Source: Monocercomonoides exilis (Eukaryota; Preaxostyla; Oxymonadida; Polymastigidae). Taken from it: 64,000 nt of DNA. The position numbers were made by a program, and so were the translations under genes. Numbering within the stretch: position 1 is the first letter of the stretch; each line of letters starts with the position of its first letter. The stretch is taken from assembly GCA_001643675.2 (NCBI GenBank), contig LSRY02000005.1:1714001-1778000 (forward strand), given 5' to 3'. Below, in pieces: positions 22,552-42,500 of this stretch. The notes under the pieces are model-generated. The model searched no databases and was not told where the DNA came from. It was given only the letters and a program-made list of their open reading frames with translations.

Positions 22552-24371
22552 CCCAGCTCTGAAGCGTCCGTTGTTAGCTCTGCTGGTGTGTTCCTTCTCT
22601 TCAGACTACTTGGTCTGTTCTCTCTCAGAGTTTTCCTCCAATGTGTTAATTCTCCTAACATCATTGGGTTGGGTATCACTGTCCCGTTCCAGCCTCCGCG
22701 GGCTATTGCATGCCTCAGCACGTATTGCATGCGCTTCATCCACAAGCTCGCTGGTGGGTGTTGTAACCTCACAAAATTTTGCCTCCCGAGGAGTGCTGCT
22801 AAGTCCCTCGTCTTTTGCCTCCTCCTCTTCTTTGCATGTGCTATCCACTTTCGCACATCCTCCAGGAGCAGCACTCTCTTTCTCTCTTGGAGCGTCACTT
22901 CCATCTTCTCTGAGTTCCACAGCCATCCCAGAAACTCCACGCTCCTTGCGGGTTCTAGCTTCAGCTTCTCCTCCGACAGTATCCAGCCCAGATTTCTCAG
23001 GAACTGGGCTATCTCCTGTGAGATCGATCTCAAAGCATCCCTGTCTGGGTGCATGAGGAGGATGTCGTCCAGATATATCACCAGCTTTACCTTCCAATGT
23101 TCTCTGATATATGACGCTGCCCGTCTCATTATCTTCGTGAATACTCTGGGCGCGTCCTTTGCTCCAAATGGCATCCCCACGTAAGTATAACATTGCTTTT
23201 GAAAGCTGAAGCACAGAAAGGGACTGAACTGCTCGTCCACTTTGACATGTTGATAAGCACTCGATATGTCGAGCGTAGTCATCCAATCGTTCTCCTCCAG
23301 GAGTTCCACAACTGTCTCCTGGGAATCCATCTTGAAGTGTTTCCCTAGCACTTCCTCGTTTGAAATTCTGCAATCCAGAATCTTCCTCCACTTTCCGTTC
23401 TTCTTCCGGACCATGAATGTCGGGTTGAACCACTTCACCTCCGACTCCTGTATGAGCTTCACCACTCCTTCCCTCAATTCCTCCTGCAAGAGGGATAAAT
23501 AATTGTTTGTCATCTCTGTTGTTCCCCGAAACTCTTGTCTGTGTTTTTTCTCCTCGAGTGAGATTGGGGACTGGGGACTCATCCATCGAGCTCTTATACC
23601 ACGGCTCACTAGTTTGTCTCCCCCAATCTTCCTCCACTCGCTCAGCCTGTTCACCAGTCTCCCAGGAAGTGGCTCCTTCGGTGGTCCCACTGCTGCGCAA
23701 CTCCTCACTTCTGGACTCTTGTTGCAAAACTGTATCTGTGTATTCCCCTCTCCTTCGAGAGTGTCTGCAATAGCTGTCCTCGAGCTCACCTCCAGGGCGT
23801 TCCCAATTGGGGACTCGATAACAGTCCCATAAGTTCTCCAGACTCTCTTCACTACCTCCCTCTCGGGCTCCTGATCGTTCTTCTGTTTTGTCTTGCGGGG
23901 ATATACGGAGTCTTCCTCTGTGTTCTCTCTCCCTATTCCCATCTCGCAATCTATCGAGCTTTCTATCTCTATCCTCTTCTTTTGGTCGGAAGGGCTCAAT
24001 GCCTCTTCGTTGCTCTCGCAGACTTCCGAGGGTTCCTCCCCTGTGCTTGTCTGTCGATTGATTGGGATCTCTCGTAGTACTGTCATTCCCATGAACTCTG
24101 ACAGCGTCATGTCCGTCCCTGTCTCGCGGTGAAGCGCGGCTCTCTCTTCTCTCTCTGTCTCGCGGCGAAGCGCGTCTCTCTCTTCTCTCTCTGTCTCGCG
24201 GCGAAGCGCGTCTCTCTCTTCTCTCTCTGTCTCGCGGTGAAGCGCGGCTCTCTCTTCTCTCTCTGTCTCGCGGCGAAGCGCGTCTCTCTCTTCTCTCTCT
24301 GTCTCGCGGCGAAGCGCGGCTCTCTCTTCTCTCTCTGTCTCGCGAAAAAGCGCGGATATCTCTAAGCCCAC
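22167..24371 (-). CDS. DIRS reverse transcriptase-RNase H
   Basis: An open frame of about 734 codons ending in TAG. Residues 1-70 are a tandem 12-residue repeat (RETEREERAALR type), likely coiled coil. The RT core follows: palm/finger motifs with KKNGKWRKILDCR, DISSAYQHVKVDE, the GMPFGAKDAPRVFTKIM motif, the catalytic YLDD (near 23070) and a thumb with FLGW. A DIRS-type RNase H-like domain carries TTDASELGWGAVL, an acidic residue in NEKESRAVLRTL, LKTDN and a final ADALSR. The frame opens with GTG and overlaps the gag-like stop by 10 bp in the -1 phase relative to gag, so expression by ribosomal frameshift or re-initiation is likely. Its 3' end overlaps the recombinase frame. No methyltransferase domain like that of DIRS1 is visible. 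Confidence 0.9.
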   Translation of the reverse strand: MGLEISALFRETEREERAALRRETEREERDALRRETEREERAALHRETEREERDALRRETEREERDALRRETEREERAALHRETGTDMTLSEFMGMTVLREIPINRQTSTGEEPSEVCESNEEALSPSDQKKRIEIESSIDCEMGIGRENTEEDSVYPRKTKQKNDQEPEREVVKRVWRTYGTVIESPIGNALEVSSRTAIADTLEGEGNTQIQFCNKSPEVRSCAAVGPPKEPLPGRLVNRLSEWRKIGGDKLVSRGIRARWMSPQSPISLEEKKHRQEFRGTTEMTNNYLSLLQEELREGVVKLIQESEVKWFNPTFMVRKKNGKWRKILDCRISNEEVLGKHFKMDSQETVVELLEENDWMTTLDISSAYQHVKVDEQFSPFLCFSFQKQCYTYVGMPFGAKDAPRVFTKIMRRAASYIREHWKVKLVIYLDDILLMHPDRDALRSISQEIAQFLRNLGWILSEEKLKLEPARSVEFLGWLWNSEKMEVTLQERKRVLLLEDVRKWIAHAKKRRRQKTRDLAALLGRQNFVRLQHPPASLWMKRMQYVLRHAIARGGWNGTVIPNPMMLGELTHWRKTLRENRPSSLKRRNTPAELTTDASELGWGAVLTIPTENKEEKIYVHGSWTLQESALAINEKESRAVLRTLERKGAWLKDQKIDHIRLKTDNMSTRWTIQKKRGAPSLIPTLRALEKKLNSLDLTIQMEHLPGEQNTEADALSRMAKKPDYALRG
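24121..24356 (-). repeat. 36-bp tandem repeat at the start of the RT frame
   Basis: Six complete 36-bp units begin at 24121, 24157, 24193, 24229, 24265 and 24301, with a diverged seventh at 24337. Units alternate between GGCGAAGCGCG and GGTGAAGCGCG variants. In the RT frame each encodes a 12-residue Arg/Glu-rich segment; all three minus-strand phases stay open across the block, which is why overlapping frames appear here. Confidence 0.95.
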
Positions 24372-25615
24372 TGGCTCGTTCCAGTAGCTGTTTCTGCTGC
24401 TGATTCTCCCTGTATCCTCGGGGGAGCTGGAGGAAGGGGGACTGTGAACGAGGGAGCTCTCCCAGCTGTTGCTGGGGCCTGTTGTGGTCGAGCTTGTGTT
24501 GACCTCCTTCTCTGTTTGAAATTTGAGAAGCCCCCTTCGAACCCTTGCTTCTGGAATTGTCTGTAGGCAAAGCCTTGAGCGTTTCTGCCTGTGCTGTACT
24601 TCCCTGGGCGCACGCCCCTGACTGGGGCGAGGCCGAAGGTTGTGGGAGAAACGGGGGATGCTCCATACCCTGGAGCGTCCCCCCCTGGACGAAAAAAGCT
24701 GGTGCTATCCACCAGTCTCCTGAAACTCTCTGGGATGTCCTTGGACATTCCCCCGTCCAGAAAACACTTCACATTCTCCCAGCTTGATTGAGGGATAACT
24801 TTCAGCAAGTTTATGCGGCTGATACAGTCTGCTATTAGGGCGTACGCGCAAAAGAGCCCCCTCAGTCGCTCTTTCTCTTCTTCCTCTAAGCGCGTCCTTT
24901 TCAATTCTCTTGTAGTGAGGGCTGCAATCGCCTTCGCGGCTTCAAACCCCGATTCCAGGGCGGGTTGAAGCAGCTCGATAACCCGAGCGGCTTCTGGGGA
25001 GTCTTTTCTTCCCTCAGCAGTGACCCCCGTCACTGCTAAGGCGTTCAAACTGATGTCAGTGTGTCTTGTAAAAAAGTTCTTCTCCGTCTCCGAGATAAAA
25101 GTGTTCAGAATGTCGTCATTTATTCTGATAGATCCGGCTTTGCAAAAGTCCATGAATCTCTTCAGTTCTCCTGCTTGTCTCCTAGGCGTTAACCATTCGT
25201 CTGGGAAAATTCCCAAAAAATCTTCGGATCTATCTTGCTCCTCTTCCCGCTTTTCTGTGTTTCCGGAATCGCTCTCGCTGGTTTCTGCATCGTCCCATTT
25301 CTTCGTCTGGTTACGTCCGCGACTGCCCCTCAATCGCTGTCTGTGTCTTTTCTTTGCGATCATCTCTGTGTCATCAGATTCGGACTCAGATTCGCTTGAT
25401 CTCGATAGAGATCTTCCTCTTGGTCGTTCCCTCTTCGTCTTTCTCATTGGTAATATTCCTACTGCTCCCGAGCGGCTCGGAACTACTCGGCTTCTCGCCA
25501 TTTCCTCAATCAAATTTTCTGCTCTTGAAAGTCTAATTGCAAGATCAATTCCTCTGTCCTCGCTGTCACTGGTTTCCATTCTAACAGGATCTTGTGTCAT
25601 TATTACTGCGGACAA
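24362..25615 (-). CDS. DIRS gag-like protein
   Basis: A frame of 417 codons from ATG at 25615 to TAG. The N-terminal ~130 residues are charged and Ser/Arg/Asp-rich (RGRSLSRSSESESESDD). The central helical region, about residues 130-310, contains DFLGIFPDEWLTPRRQAGEL and matches the position of the capsid-like domain in DIRS-type gag proteins. The C-terminus is Gly/Pro/Arg/Gln-rich (QKQGFEGGFSNFKQRRRS) and suitable for RNA binding, but has no CCHC zinc knuckle, as is usual in DIRS elements. It is the first gene after the terminal repeat. Identity is inferred from position and composition rather than a strong motif. Confidence 0.7.
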   Translation of the reverse strand: MSAVIMTQDPVRMETSDSEDRGIDLAIRLSRAENLIEEMARSRVVPSRSGAVGILPMRKTKRERPRGRSLSRSSESESESDDTEMIAKKRHRQRLRGSRGRNQTKKWDDAETSESDSGNTEKREEEQDRSEDFLGIFPDEWLTPRRQAGELKRFMDFCKAGSIRINDDILNTFISETEKNFFTRHTDISLNALAVTGVTAEGRKDSPEAARVIELLQPALESGFEAAKAIAALTTRELKRTRLEEEEKERLRGLFCAYALIADCISRINLLKVIPQSSWENVKCFLDGGMSKDIPESFRRLVDSTSFFRPGGDAPGYGASPVSPTTFGLAPVRGVRPGKYSTGRNAQGFAYRQFQKQGFEGGFSNFKQRRRSTQARPQQAPATAGRAPSFTVPLPPAPPRIQGESAAETATGTSQWA

Positions 25616-25647
25616 TGGTGTGTAAGAAAGGTTTATTTGTTAGCGAA

Positions 25648-25683
25648 GTTTGATCTTAAACCACCCATAATTTAAGATCAAAC
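25648..25683. promoter_or_regulatory. Perfect 13-bp hairpin upstream of the DIRS gag gene
   Basis: GTTTGATCTTAAA, then a 10-base loop CCACCCATAA, then the exact complement TTTAAGATCAAAC. It sits 33 bp upstream of the gag-like ATG and overlaps the inner edge of the right terminal repeat. In the transcript it would be a stable 5' leader hairpin. A role in initiation, packaging or reverse transcription is inference. Confidence 0.6.
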
Positions 25684-25738
25684 TCATTATTGAGGAGCAA
25701 ACCTGCTCCTTGCGTTCGGATATTCGCTCTATTGCGAA
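25656..25738 (-). repeat. Right inverted terminal repeat (5' end of the DIRS element)
   Basis: This is the complement of the left repeat, with an extra outer segment of about 20 bp that folds on itself (ATATTCGC, six-base loop, GCGAATAT). It lies just upstream of the gag-like gene in transcript order, so it should contain the promoter or transcript start; this is inferred from DIRS biology. Confidence 0.85.
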
Positions 25739-26679
25739 TATTTCAGAAGAAACATTCCCTTGTTTGTCTTCTTTGTTAAATTAGTATTTTTCATTTCTGA
25801 AACAATGGATTTCACTGTTGGGCAACTTCAACAAGTTGATTGGAATTAACGTTCCATCTCAAATGTGTGGCTTTGTACTTTGAAAAAAAGCTCAACTTCT
25901 CAAATTGTTTTTGTTCTCAGCAAAAAAGATATTTCTCACCTCTTGATGAAAGATAATAAATATGTAATTGTCTCATTCAACAACTTTTTTCTTCCATTCA
26001 TCTCATGAAAGGCTCTTCTTCTTATCTGTTCATTTTCCAATATATTTTTTTTAATAATTCAAAGTTTTCCTTCCATTGTTCATTTCTTTCCTTTCAACCT
26101 TTTTAACTGAAGTGAATAGTATTAAAAAAGAGTTCTATTATCATTTATCATTGAACCTTGATTGAATATATCGAGAAGAAACAAACAGTCGTTTTTCTTT
26201 TTCGACAATGTTGTTTTCTTGTTTTCCGATTCTCTTCAGACAAATTTAATTGTTAAATCAGGTTGTGCATACTCTTCAAAGAATAAGAAATTCCTCGTTG
26301 ATCAATTCAAAACAACCTCTTTTTGAATTATTGTTGATTTGATACGAAATGAACAATTGTGCATCTTTTCTGGTCTTTTTCAGCTGAGTCATTTCATTTC
26401 ACTCTGCTCTCTTTTCCATTGTTTTTCACAAATCAAATCAATTGGAATTGAAATTGTCACCCTTTCATTTTGTCAAACAATCAACAACGTTTTGGATTCA
26501 GATCTCTCAATTTGATTAACAAACTATTATTTGACAAGCATGAATTCCACCTTGCATCATTCTGAATGAAATGGTGTGAAGACAGTCAATCTGAAAGCAG
26601 AGCTGTGGAAATGACTTCAAAGGACATGTTTTCAAATCTTGAAAATGATTGCCATTCTTTTCAATTCCTTTAATGATTG
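25739..26679. other. AT-rich intergenic region
   Basis: Flanking DNA beyond the DIRS 5' end. No reading frame, RNA gene or repeat pair that I could support. The last ~100 bp may include the decayed 5' end of the pseudogene that follows. Confidence 0.5.
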
Positions 26680-27980
26680 TTCTTCTTTTTTGATGAGATT
26701 TTCTCTGAATTGGAGAATTACACAGAAATAGGACTGAAGGAAAGAATTGAAGAGATAAATGTGATGGCAAACAAAATGGAAGAAAAAGAGATTGCCTTTG
26801 TTTTTCACAAAGAATTGTTCAATTCAATTGACAAATCGATTGGAGAAAAGAAATTGATGGTGAAAAATGCCATTCTGATACTGAAGCATGATGGATATTC
26901 ACAGTGATGAGATGAATCCAGAGTGCTTGTTTTTTCATTGTTCTTCATTGTGCAGAAGATTTGAAAGGATGAATGTTGTTGGAGAAAAGAGCGAAGAATT
27001 TCTTCTTGATCTTCGTGAATGCCCTCTTCTGCTGGACAACATGTGATCATCTTTCTTCCATGAAATCGTCATGTCTTGTCTTCCGAAAGCTTGACTGAGC
27101 AAAGAAGAAAGAGAAGCAATTCAAAAAGAAGTGGAAATGGAATTGTTGACTTTGAATCGTTTTGGAGTGTTTGAATGGTGAAATTGTGCTGTCTTTGTTG
27201 GTGTGGGAAACACGTTGGATAATTCATCAAATTGGACAAAGAAAAGAGAAAAAGAGCTGTTTTTTGAGGAGATGAGAGAAATCATTTCATATGAAGAAGA
27301 ACACAGAAATCTGACAAAACAAACATTTGAATGTTCATGGCAGTTTCAGTTCATCAGAGGTTCTGAAAAGGGGGGTTGCAGAAGAGCTGATTTTTGTGAG
27401 AGAGGTTTCAAGAAAACTGGATGAGGCGATGAGGTTGGTGGATTTGAAGATGAAAGTTGAGGTGTAAGGAGGAAAAGAAAAGGAACTGTGATGCGATCAA
27501 TTCGAAACTTCTTTTTCTCTTGATGAAAATGAAAGATGAAGGAAGTGTTGAATTGACAACAAGCATGAAAAGCAGGAGTGAATAAAAGTGAATCATAAGA
27601 CAAGTTTCTCACTTTTTTTAATGGTAACTGCAAAAATTAGAGACTTAAGCATTGAGGCTTTGTTGAAAGGCAACGTTGCGGACTGGATATCATAGGAAAT
27701 GCAAAAATCACGACTGAATGACAAAGAAGTTTGTTGTTGTTGTGAACATTATTCGGAATTCTTTCAATCTTCTTAATTGAAAATGCAGATAATGCAGCAG
27801 ATGAAGCAAAAAGAAATTATGCATAAAAAAGAAACGATTGAAAAGCTGATAGAAGAAGGATTTCAAGATTTCATAATAAGATGACTCTTTTGACAGATTA
27901 AAAGGATATTTTGATTCAATGGTTTCATGCAAAATAACTTGTGTGTCTTTTTCAAGCCTTTGTGTAGAGAATGTTTGATG
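26680..27980 (+). pseudogene. Decayed copy of an oxymonad multicopy family
   Basis: On the + strand a protein-like sequence can be followed through stops and frame changes. A first block (26677-26904, with ELENYTEIGLKERIEEINVM and MVKNAILILKHDGY) ends in TGA at 26905. A second block has EEFLLDLRECPLLLDNM, then stops at 27043, 27092 and 27179, with EEREAIQKEVEMELLTL between them. A third has MREIISYEEEHRNLTKQTFE, and then in another frame GVAEELIFVREVSRKLDEAM. A fourth has IEALLKGNVADWI and KETIEKLIEEGFQDFI near 27640-27870. From memory, the order of these pieces matches a large family of ~400-500 residue, helix-rich hypothetical proteins in Monocercomonoides whose typical motifs are LLKHVGY, LCECY, EIKEIIQYHQEHRNLT and VNELHFVREA. 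At least four stops and several shifts rule out expression. Family identity needs a search. Confidence 0.6.
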
Positions 27981-30173
27981 AAAAGTTCGTTCATCACACA
28001 AACAACTTGGAAAAGATGAAAGAAAGAAAAAGAGATAATGATAGAGATAGATAGAGCAAAATTTGATTTGAAAATTTTAACAGATCCGTTTTTAATGTGA
28101 GACTTTTTTCTCACTATCAATTATTTGAAATTTCCCAGTGTTTCCAATTGAAAATAAATTCGATACATCAATCAGTGAAGTGCTTTTTCCTGCAAATCGA
28201 AATTTTTTATAAACAAAGAATTGCAATTTTCATATTGCTTTCAACATATTTATATATCAGTTCCATACAAACTGTCAATTAGTGTGGAAATATCAACGTT
28301 CGCAGAGAACAGCAAAGAAAAAAAATTACAAAACGCAATAATTATTTCAGAGAACATGCCGCAGAAGGAAATGAAGTGCAGAGGTTTGAATAAGCAAACG
28401 GAAAAAATAAAAAATAAAAATATAAGCATTATTTTAAAAAATCAAAAATTCGATGGGTCGCCATTTCAAATACAACAATTTGAACTGAAAAAAAAAAAGT
28501 AAATTTATGGCATAGGAAAACAAGATTTTTAAAATTCAAAAAATCTTCTTTTGAAATTGGGTCTCTATAAATCTAAAATAAAGATGCAGGAAAGGAAATT
28601 TTAAACGGTTCACACGAATATGGACAACGACTAACAATGAATATCAAATAAATAAAATCAAATCAAGTTTTTTAAAAGAAATGGAAAGAAACATTAGAAT
28701 ACAATGAAAAGATAAAATAAATAAATGACAAATATTAAACTTGAAAAGAATATCTAAATTCAAAACAATAAAAAATCAAAATCCATTTTCGGGAGAAAAA
28801 AATTCACATATTACGAACTATGCACGTTTTAATGTGAATAATTTCGAATCAATATTTTCCTCATCTTACAGAAATAACTCTGGTATTGTGAAAAGTCAAC
28901 GAACAATAATGAAAGTGCCTTTATCAAAAATGCTGATGAATGAATTTAGGCAGTTGAAAAGCAAAACAAAATTTGAAAAAGTATTCCTTTGGACTTTTTT
29001 ACACACACACAAACATAAATAAAAAGGGACAGTTATCAACAAATAAAATATCCTGCAACAAAAAGCTTGTAAAGTGAAAAAAATATCAACGGCAAATTCA
29101 ATAAGACTTGGAAATAAAATATTCTTTTAATTAACGAACAGAAAAATCAATGCCATCAAATGTAATGATTTTAGAACAAAGGTGATACAAACTCAAAAAT
29201 TGAACTGAAATACTTAATTTAATTTGAGAACAGGCATGAACAAATAGAATTGCAACATTGTTCACCACAATCACCACGAAACAGAAAAAGGTTAAAAGAA
29301 GGAAGTAATCTTCAAATACAACGAAAAGATAAAATAAAAAGGATTAATTCACCAAAACAAAACAACCACAGAATAAATAAAAAGAACAATCATTTCATAT
29401 TTTATATTATTTGGATTTGTCTAAACTATTAAATTGTTATTTCAAACATCGATAATCTGCATAGGCATTGAATAAAGAAAGGATGATTGTAAGCAGCATA
29501 AAAGAATAAAACGGAAGTTAAGCTGTAAGAATTTCCACAACACAAAAAGCACTTTTTTAAAAAAAAAATGAAAAAGAGAGGTTATAAGGGAAAATCCTTC
29601 TATAAAAAAAAAAAAAATAAATAAATAAATAAAAAAGATTTTTGAAAATGATAAAAATTGATGCAACATGGGGTCATTGCCGATGACAATAAAAAGTCAG
29701 AAAAAAACAGTAAAGAAAAATAAGAATGAAATACATTTAAAAAAACTTCCACAAGAAGACCAAAATAGAAATGAAAACGGGAAAACTCTTTCTTCTTAAT
29801 ATCCGTTCAGTATGCATATACACTTTATAATAATTATAATTAAAAATATTGCAGTTAAAAACAAAAACAAAAAAAGAAAGCCACATTGATTCATGAATAC
29901 ATGGAAAGATTATAAACGATCATGGAACAGTTGTTGTAATACATACAAAAGACATAATCCTGATTGGCAATAAATACCAATGGTGAGATACCTAAATGAA
30001 CAGAAACTTGATGTTTTCTTTTTTGCTATTCAGATCAATTCAACAATACAGACACAATTTCCATTTTGGCTTTTATATTCATTTCATGTCAAATATTCAC
30101 ATAACTTTTATTTCCTTTAACTTTTCATTTCTTTCTTTCTTTTCCTTTCTTTTCTTTTTGAACTGCAATGCAA
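27981..30173. other. AT-rich intergenic region downstream of the kinase gene
   Basis: Very AT-rich with many A-tracts and no coding-like composition. Similar fragments such as ACAACGAAAAGATAAAATA (near 29319) and ACAATGAAAAGATAAAATA (near 28700) recur. The right end is the 3' flank of the kinase gene. I support no gene or RNA here. Confidence 0.5.
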
Positions 30174-39215
<9,042 letters not shown>

Positions 39216-39550
39216 TTAGTGTGTTAAAAACCACCAAATTTCAACTTGACTCTGTGTAATGGGAATTTCGATTTTCAGAGAGAAAATATTAGATGAAAGA
39301 TATTTTTCTTTCTTGATCTCTTTTGTAGCAGGAATAGAAATGTTGTTAATAATTGAAAGGATTTTCGTTGATTTCTTTCATTGAATGAAACATATTGTTA
39401 AATAAATATTTGCTTTACACACCCGTCGCACTCTGTCAAAATGTTTGTTTTGAATATTCTTAACTTTTTGTTATTTAATCCATTTTCTTGCATAAAAATG
39501 ATTTTGAAATTATTAATATTTAACATTAATCACTTGCATGTTGTGTTTAA
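39216..39550. other. Short intergenic spacer between receptor BH2 and the kinase gene
   Basis: About 335 AT-rich bases between the receptor stop and the kinase ATG, both on the minus strand. The kinase promoter must lie here unless the two are co-transcribed. I see no distinctive motif. Confidence 0.6.
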
Positions 39551-42500
39551 TCAATTTTTCAATAAATTCATTACCTCATTTAGTGAAGTTCTTTCTTTGG
39601 GCTCATCAACCCACATCTTTTCCATCAGCTCAACCATGTCTTCCCCTTCAATCCCTTCTGTCAGCGGTCGCACCCCATCCCTCATCATCTCCCACGCTTC
39701 TTCTGCATCACACTCGCTCAATGGCACTTCCCCTGTTGTCATTTCATGAAGCATCAGTCCAAGCGTGAAAACAACTCTCTTTTCAATTCCATCTTCTTCA
39801 TTTCCTTCTTCAGGTGCCTTCCATCGTTTCATTTCTTCCTTTTCCTTTTCATCTTCCAATTCCTCTGTCAAAACGAATATTTCATTGTTTCCTTCCTCAA
39901 CAAAGATTGAATATGGACATAGCTGTTTCCCCATCATTTCCACCCTTTCATCATCAACCGAAATCAAATGCTCAAACAGTTCTGCCACTGCTTTTACCAC
40001 TTCCTTCCCATCAATCACATCCATCGCTCTTGTTCCCAGTGTGAAGTCACCTTGCACATTATGAATTACCGAATGCAACGTTTTGATATTCTTTTTCTCC
40101 TTTTCTCGAAATGGCTTCTTTGCTGATATGACTTTGAATGAATGTAGTTGCAATGCCCCAAAAGGAGAATCATCCTCAGGAAATGGCAATGAAGTTTCCA
40201 AATCTGGAAGATCATTTTCATTCGGAATTTCATCGTTCATTGACGGGGGTTCTGGAAGATCTTTTTCATCATTGTCTATCAGAAGTGGAATTTGGCTCGT
40301 CATCCCTTCCAGCAATGTAGATGGTATCTCACTCATCTCAAAGCTTCTTCCATCGTTTTCCCTTCTCCTTTCTGTGTCTTCTGTGATAACCTCATTTTTC
40401 AATTTCTCTTGTTCAACTTTCTTTTCGGCTTCCCTCAATTTCTTTCGCAAAAGCACAATAACTGCAACAAACATGAATGCCAGAATAAAAAGAACGACAA
40501 CGCAACAAATGAATGCAGTAACGCCCCATTCTGATTTTCCTGACCCTTCAGTAATATTCCCTTCTCCATTTGATGTGGATTTGCTCTTGTTCTTCAGAAT
40601 AAAAGAATCAGTTGAAGATGGATTATTGGTACCCCCAAACAGAATGCATACACTCACTTCTGTCTCTTCTCCACAGCTGCTAATCAGCTCTTTCTCCACA
40701 ATCCCTTTCACTTCAGCCTCTGACACATACCCTTCCTCCAGAAATGAATACTTCACAATCTCTTTCTCTTCCTTAATGCGCTTCTCAACCATGAATGACA
40801 GGTTGCATGGGAGAAGAAGAGTGCCTCTGAACACAATGTTCAATGTTCCTTCTTTCTCCTCTGTTTCAACTGATCGAAGTGTGGGGATGAACAACACTGA
40901 TTCTCGCTCTGATCCAATCCCACTCATCGCACATCCATCATTCAGAATCCATAGAGAAGAACCATCTTTTATCCCGTCTCCGCCTTTCAGACTCTTCACA
41001 TCCAGTGTGCCTGAACCAGAGCAAATAATGTTCCTTCTCACAGAAGGATATTTTGTTATTGATGGATTGTTGTTCAATAATTCTCCTTTCTCGATTGTCA
41101 CTTCCCCACCAGAAACAGACAGTGCTCCATCATGTGCATTCCATATCGTTGTGTATCTCACTTTCCCTTCACTCTCAGATATGTCTGCAACAGATCCATT
41201 CCACCTGCATATCTCTTCAGCTGCATCTGCATTCACCTTCAAAGTGCTTTCTGTCTCATTCCCATCAATATTGCACCCATCCAGCACAAATTCCCTGCTC
41301 TTCCACGCCCCAATCACACTTCCCTTTTCTCTTGAGCTCTGGCACATCTCAAACGAACAGTTAGACAGCTCCAACTTTGCTCCCTCGCATCGGCTCGTCA
41401 CTGCTGCTGCTCTCTCTCCAGCACTCGAAATGTTCACAAACACAGCTCGACTCATTTGCACAACATAAGCTTCATCTCCACCTGCTGCTTCCTCCACCAC
41501 CACCGCTGACCCCTTCTCCATCCTCATCTCATCTGCCTTCAACTCGTCAATCACCATGTTCCCTTTTCTCACCACTATCCCTCCTCCTGTGCACTCAACA
41601 TTCCCTATACTCAGCTGTCTCATAGACACAGCTCCTCCACACCTCAGCAAGCACTCTCCACACACATCATCTATATCACACCTACTCATCTCCAGTTTCC
41701 CACTTGCACACTCCATGAGAATAGGAGCTGATGCCTTGTATCCGTCTGTTTCCAATGAGTAAAATCTCACTCGATCAAACATCACATTTCCTTCTTCCAT
41801 CCAGAATAGACTTGTGTGTGGTGTGGTGAAGATTCGCGGCATCTTGAACTCCACAAGCTCCACAGCAGTGCTCCCTCTGATACCAATCATATATTCCCGA
41901 GTGCAGCATATGCCTGACCCAATCTTCAGACTCGCCATCTCCCAGCTCTTCGACCTCACTACCATGCTCAAAATATCTATCTCCATCTCCACCTCACTCT
42001 CCCCATCCACTGCCAGCATCGAGTTGAACTCTGCCACCACATGATCCAGTCCATATCCCAATGTCAGACATGGCTGCTCCACTGTCCCGCACTTCCGCCA
42101 GTTCCTGCCGCCTTTCCCAAGCACACTCGACACCACAATCGTTGCTGCCTGATACACTGTGATCAGATCCATCAGGTTCACTGGCGTCTCGCTCCGCTTA
42201 TCCATCCCATAGATTGCATTCCCTTGGATATACACCTCCTGCCTCAGATCCATCTTGAACTGGCTCTCGTTGATCTGCCGGCTGATGTTCACACACTCAA
42301 CAAAGATGTCCCGCCCCACAAACGCGTCGTTTCCGCTCAACGACACCTTCTCAAATGCAAAGTTCAGATCTCCTCCAAGTTCTGTCCCCAAATACACTCC
42401 GCCTCCACGCCCTTGCGTTGTCGAGCAGCTGCTCTGCACAATCTTCCCTCCCTTCATCCGAAACTCTGCTCCCTCATTCAGCCGGAATTCCACCACTCCG

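Larger units (their letters stand above)
19524..25738 (-). mobile_element. DIRS-type tyrosine-recombinase retrotransposon, ~6.2 kb
   Basis: On the minus strand the order is gag-like, reverse transcriptase/RNase H, tyrosine recombinase. The ends are inverted repeats (19524-19592 and 25656-25738). An internal region at 20187-20282 carries the complement of the left outer end joined to the complement of the right outer end. That arrangement is diagnostic of DIRS elements, which replicate through a circle and insert by recombinase without target duplication; I found no duplication at the ends. The interior is more GC-rich than the flanks. The copy is nearly intact: gag and RT are open and only the recombinase has an in-frame stop (TAA at 21022-21024). 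The outer limits are set by where the internal copy switches from one end sequence to the other and could be off by a few bases. Confidence 0.88.

Noticed and set aside
22606-24666. A 686-codon minus frame overlapping gag and RT
   Set aside because: Arg/Glu/Gly-rich out-of-phase reading of the RT gene. It shares phase with the recombinase but ends before it and has no domain; the RT frame has all catalytic motifs.
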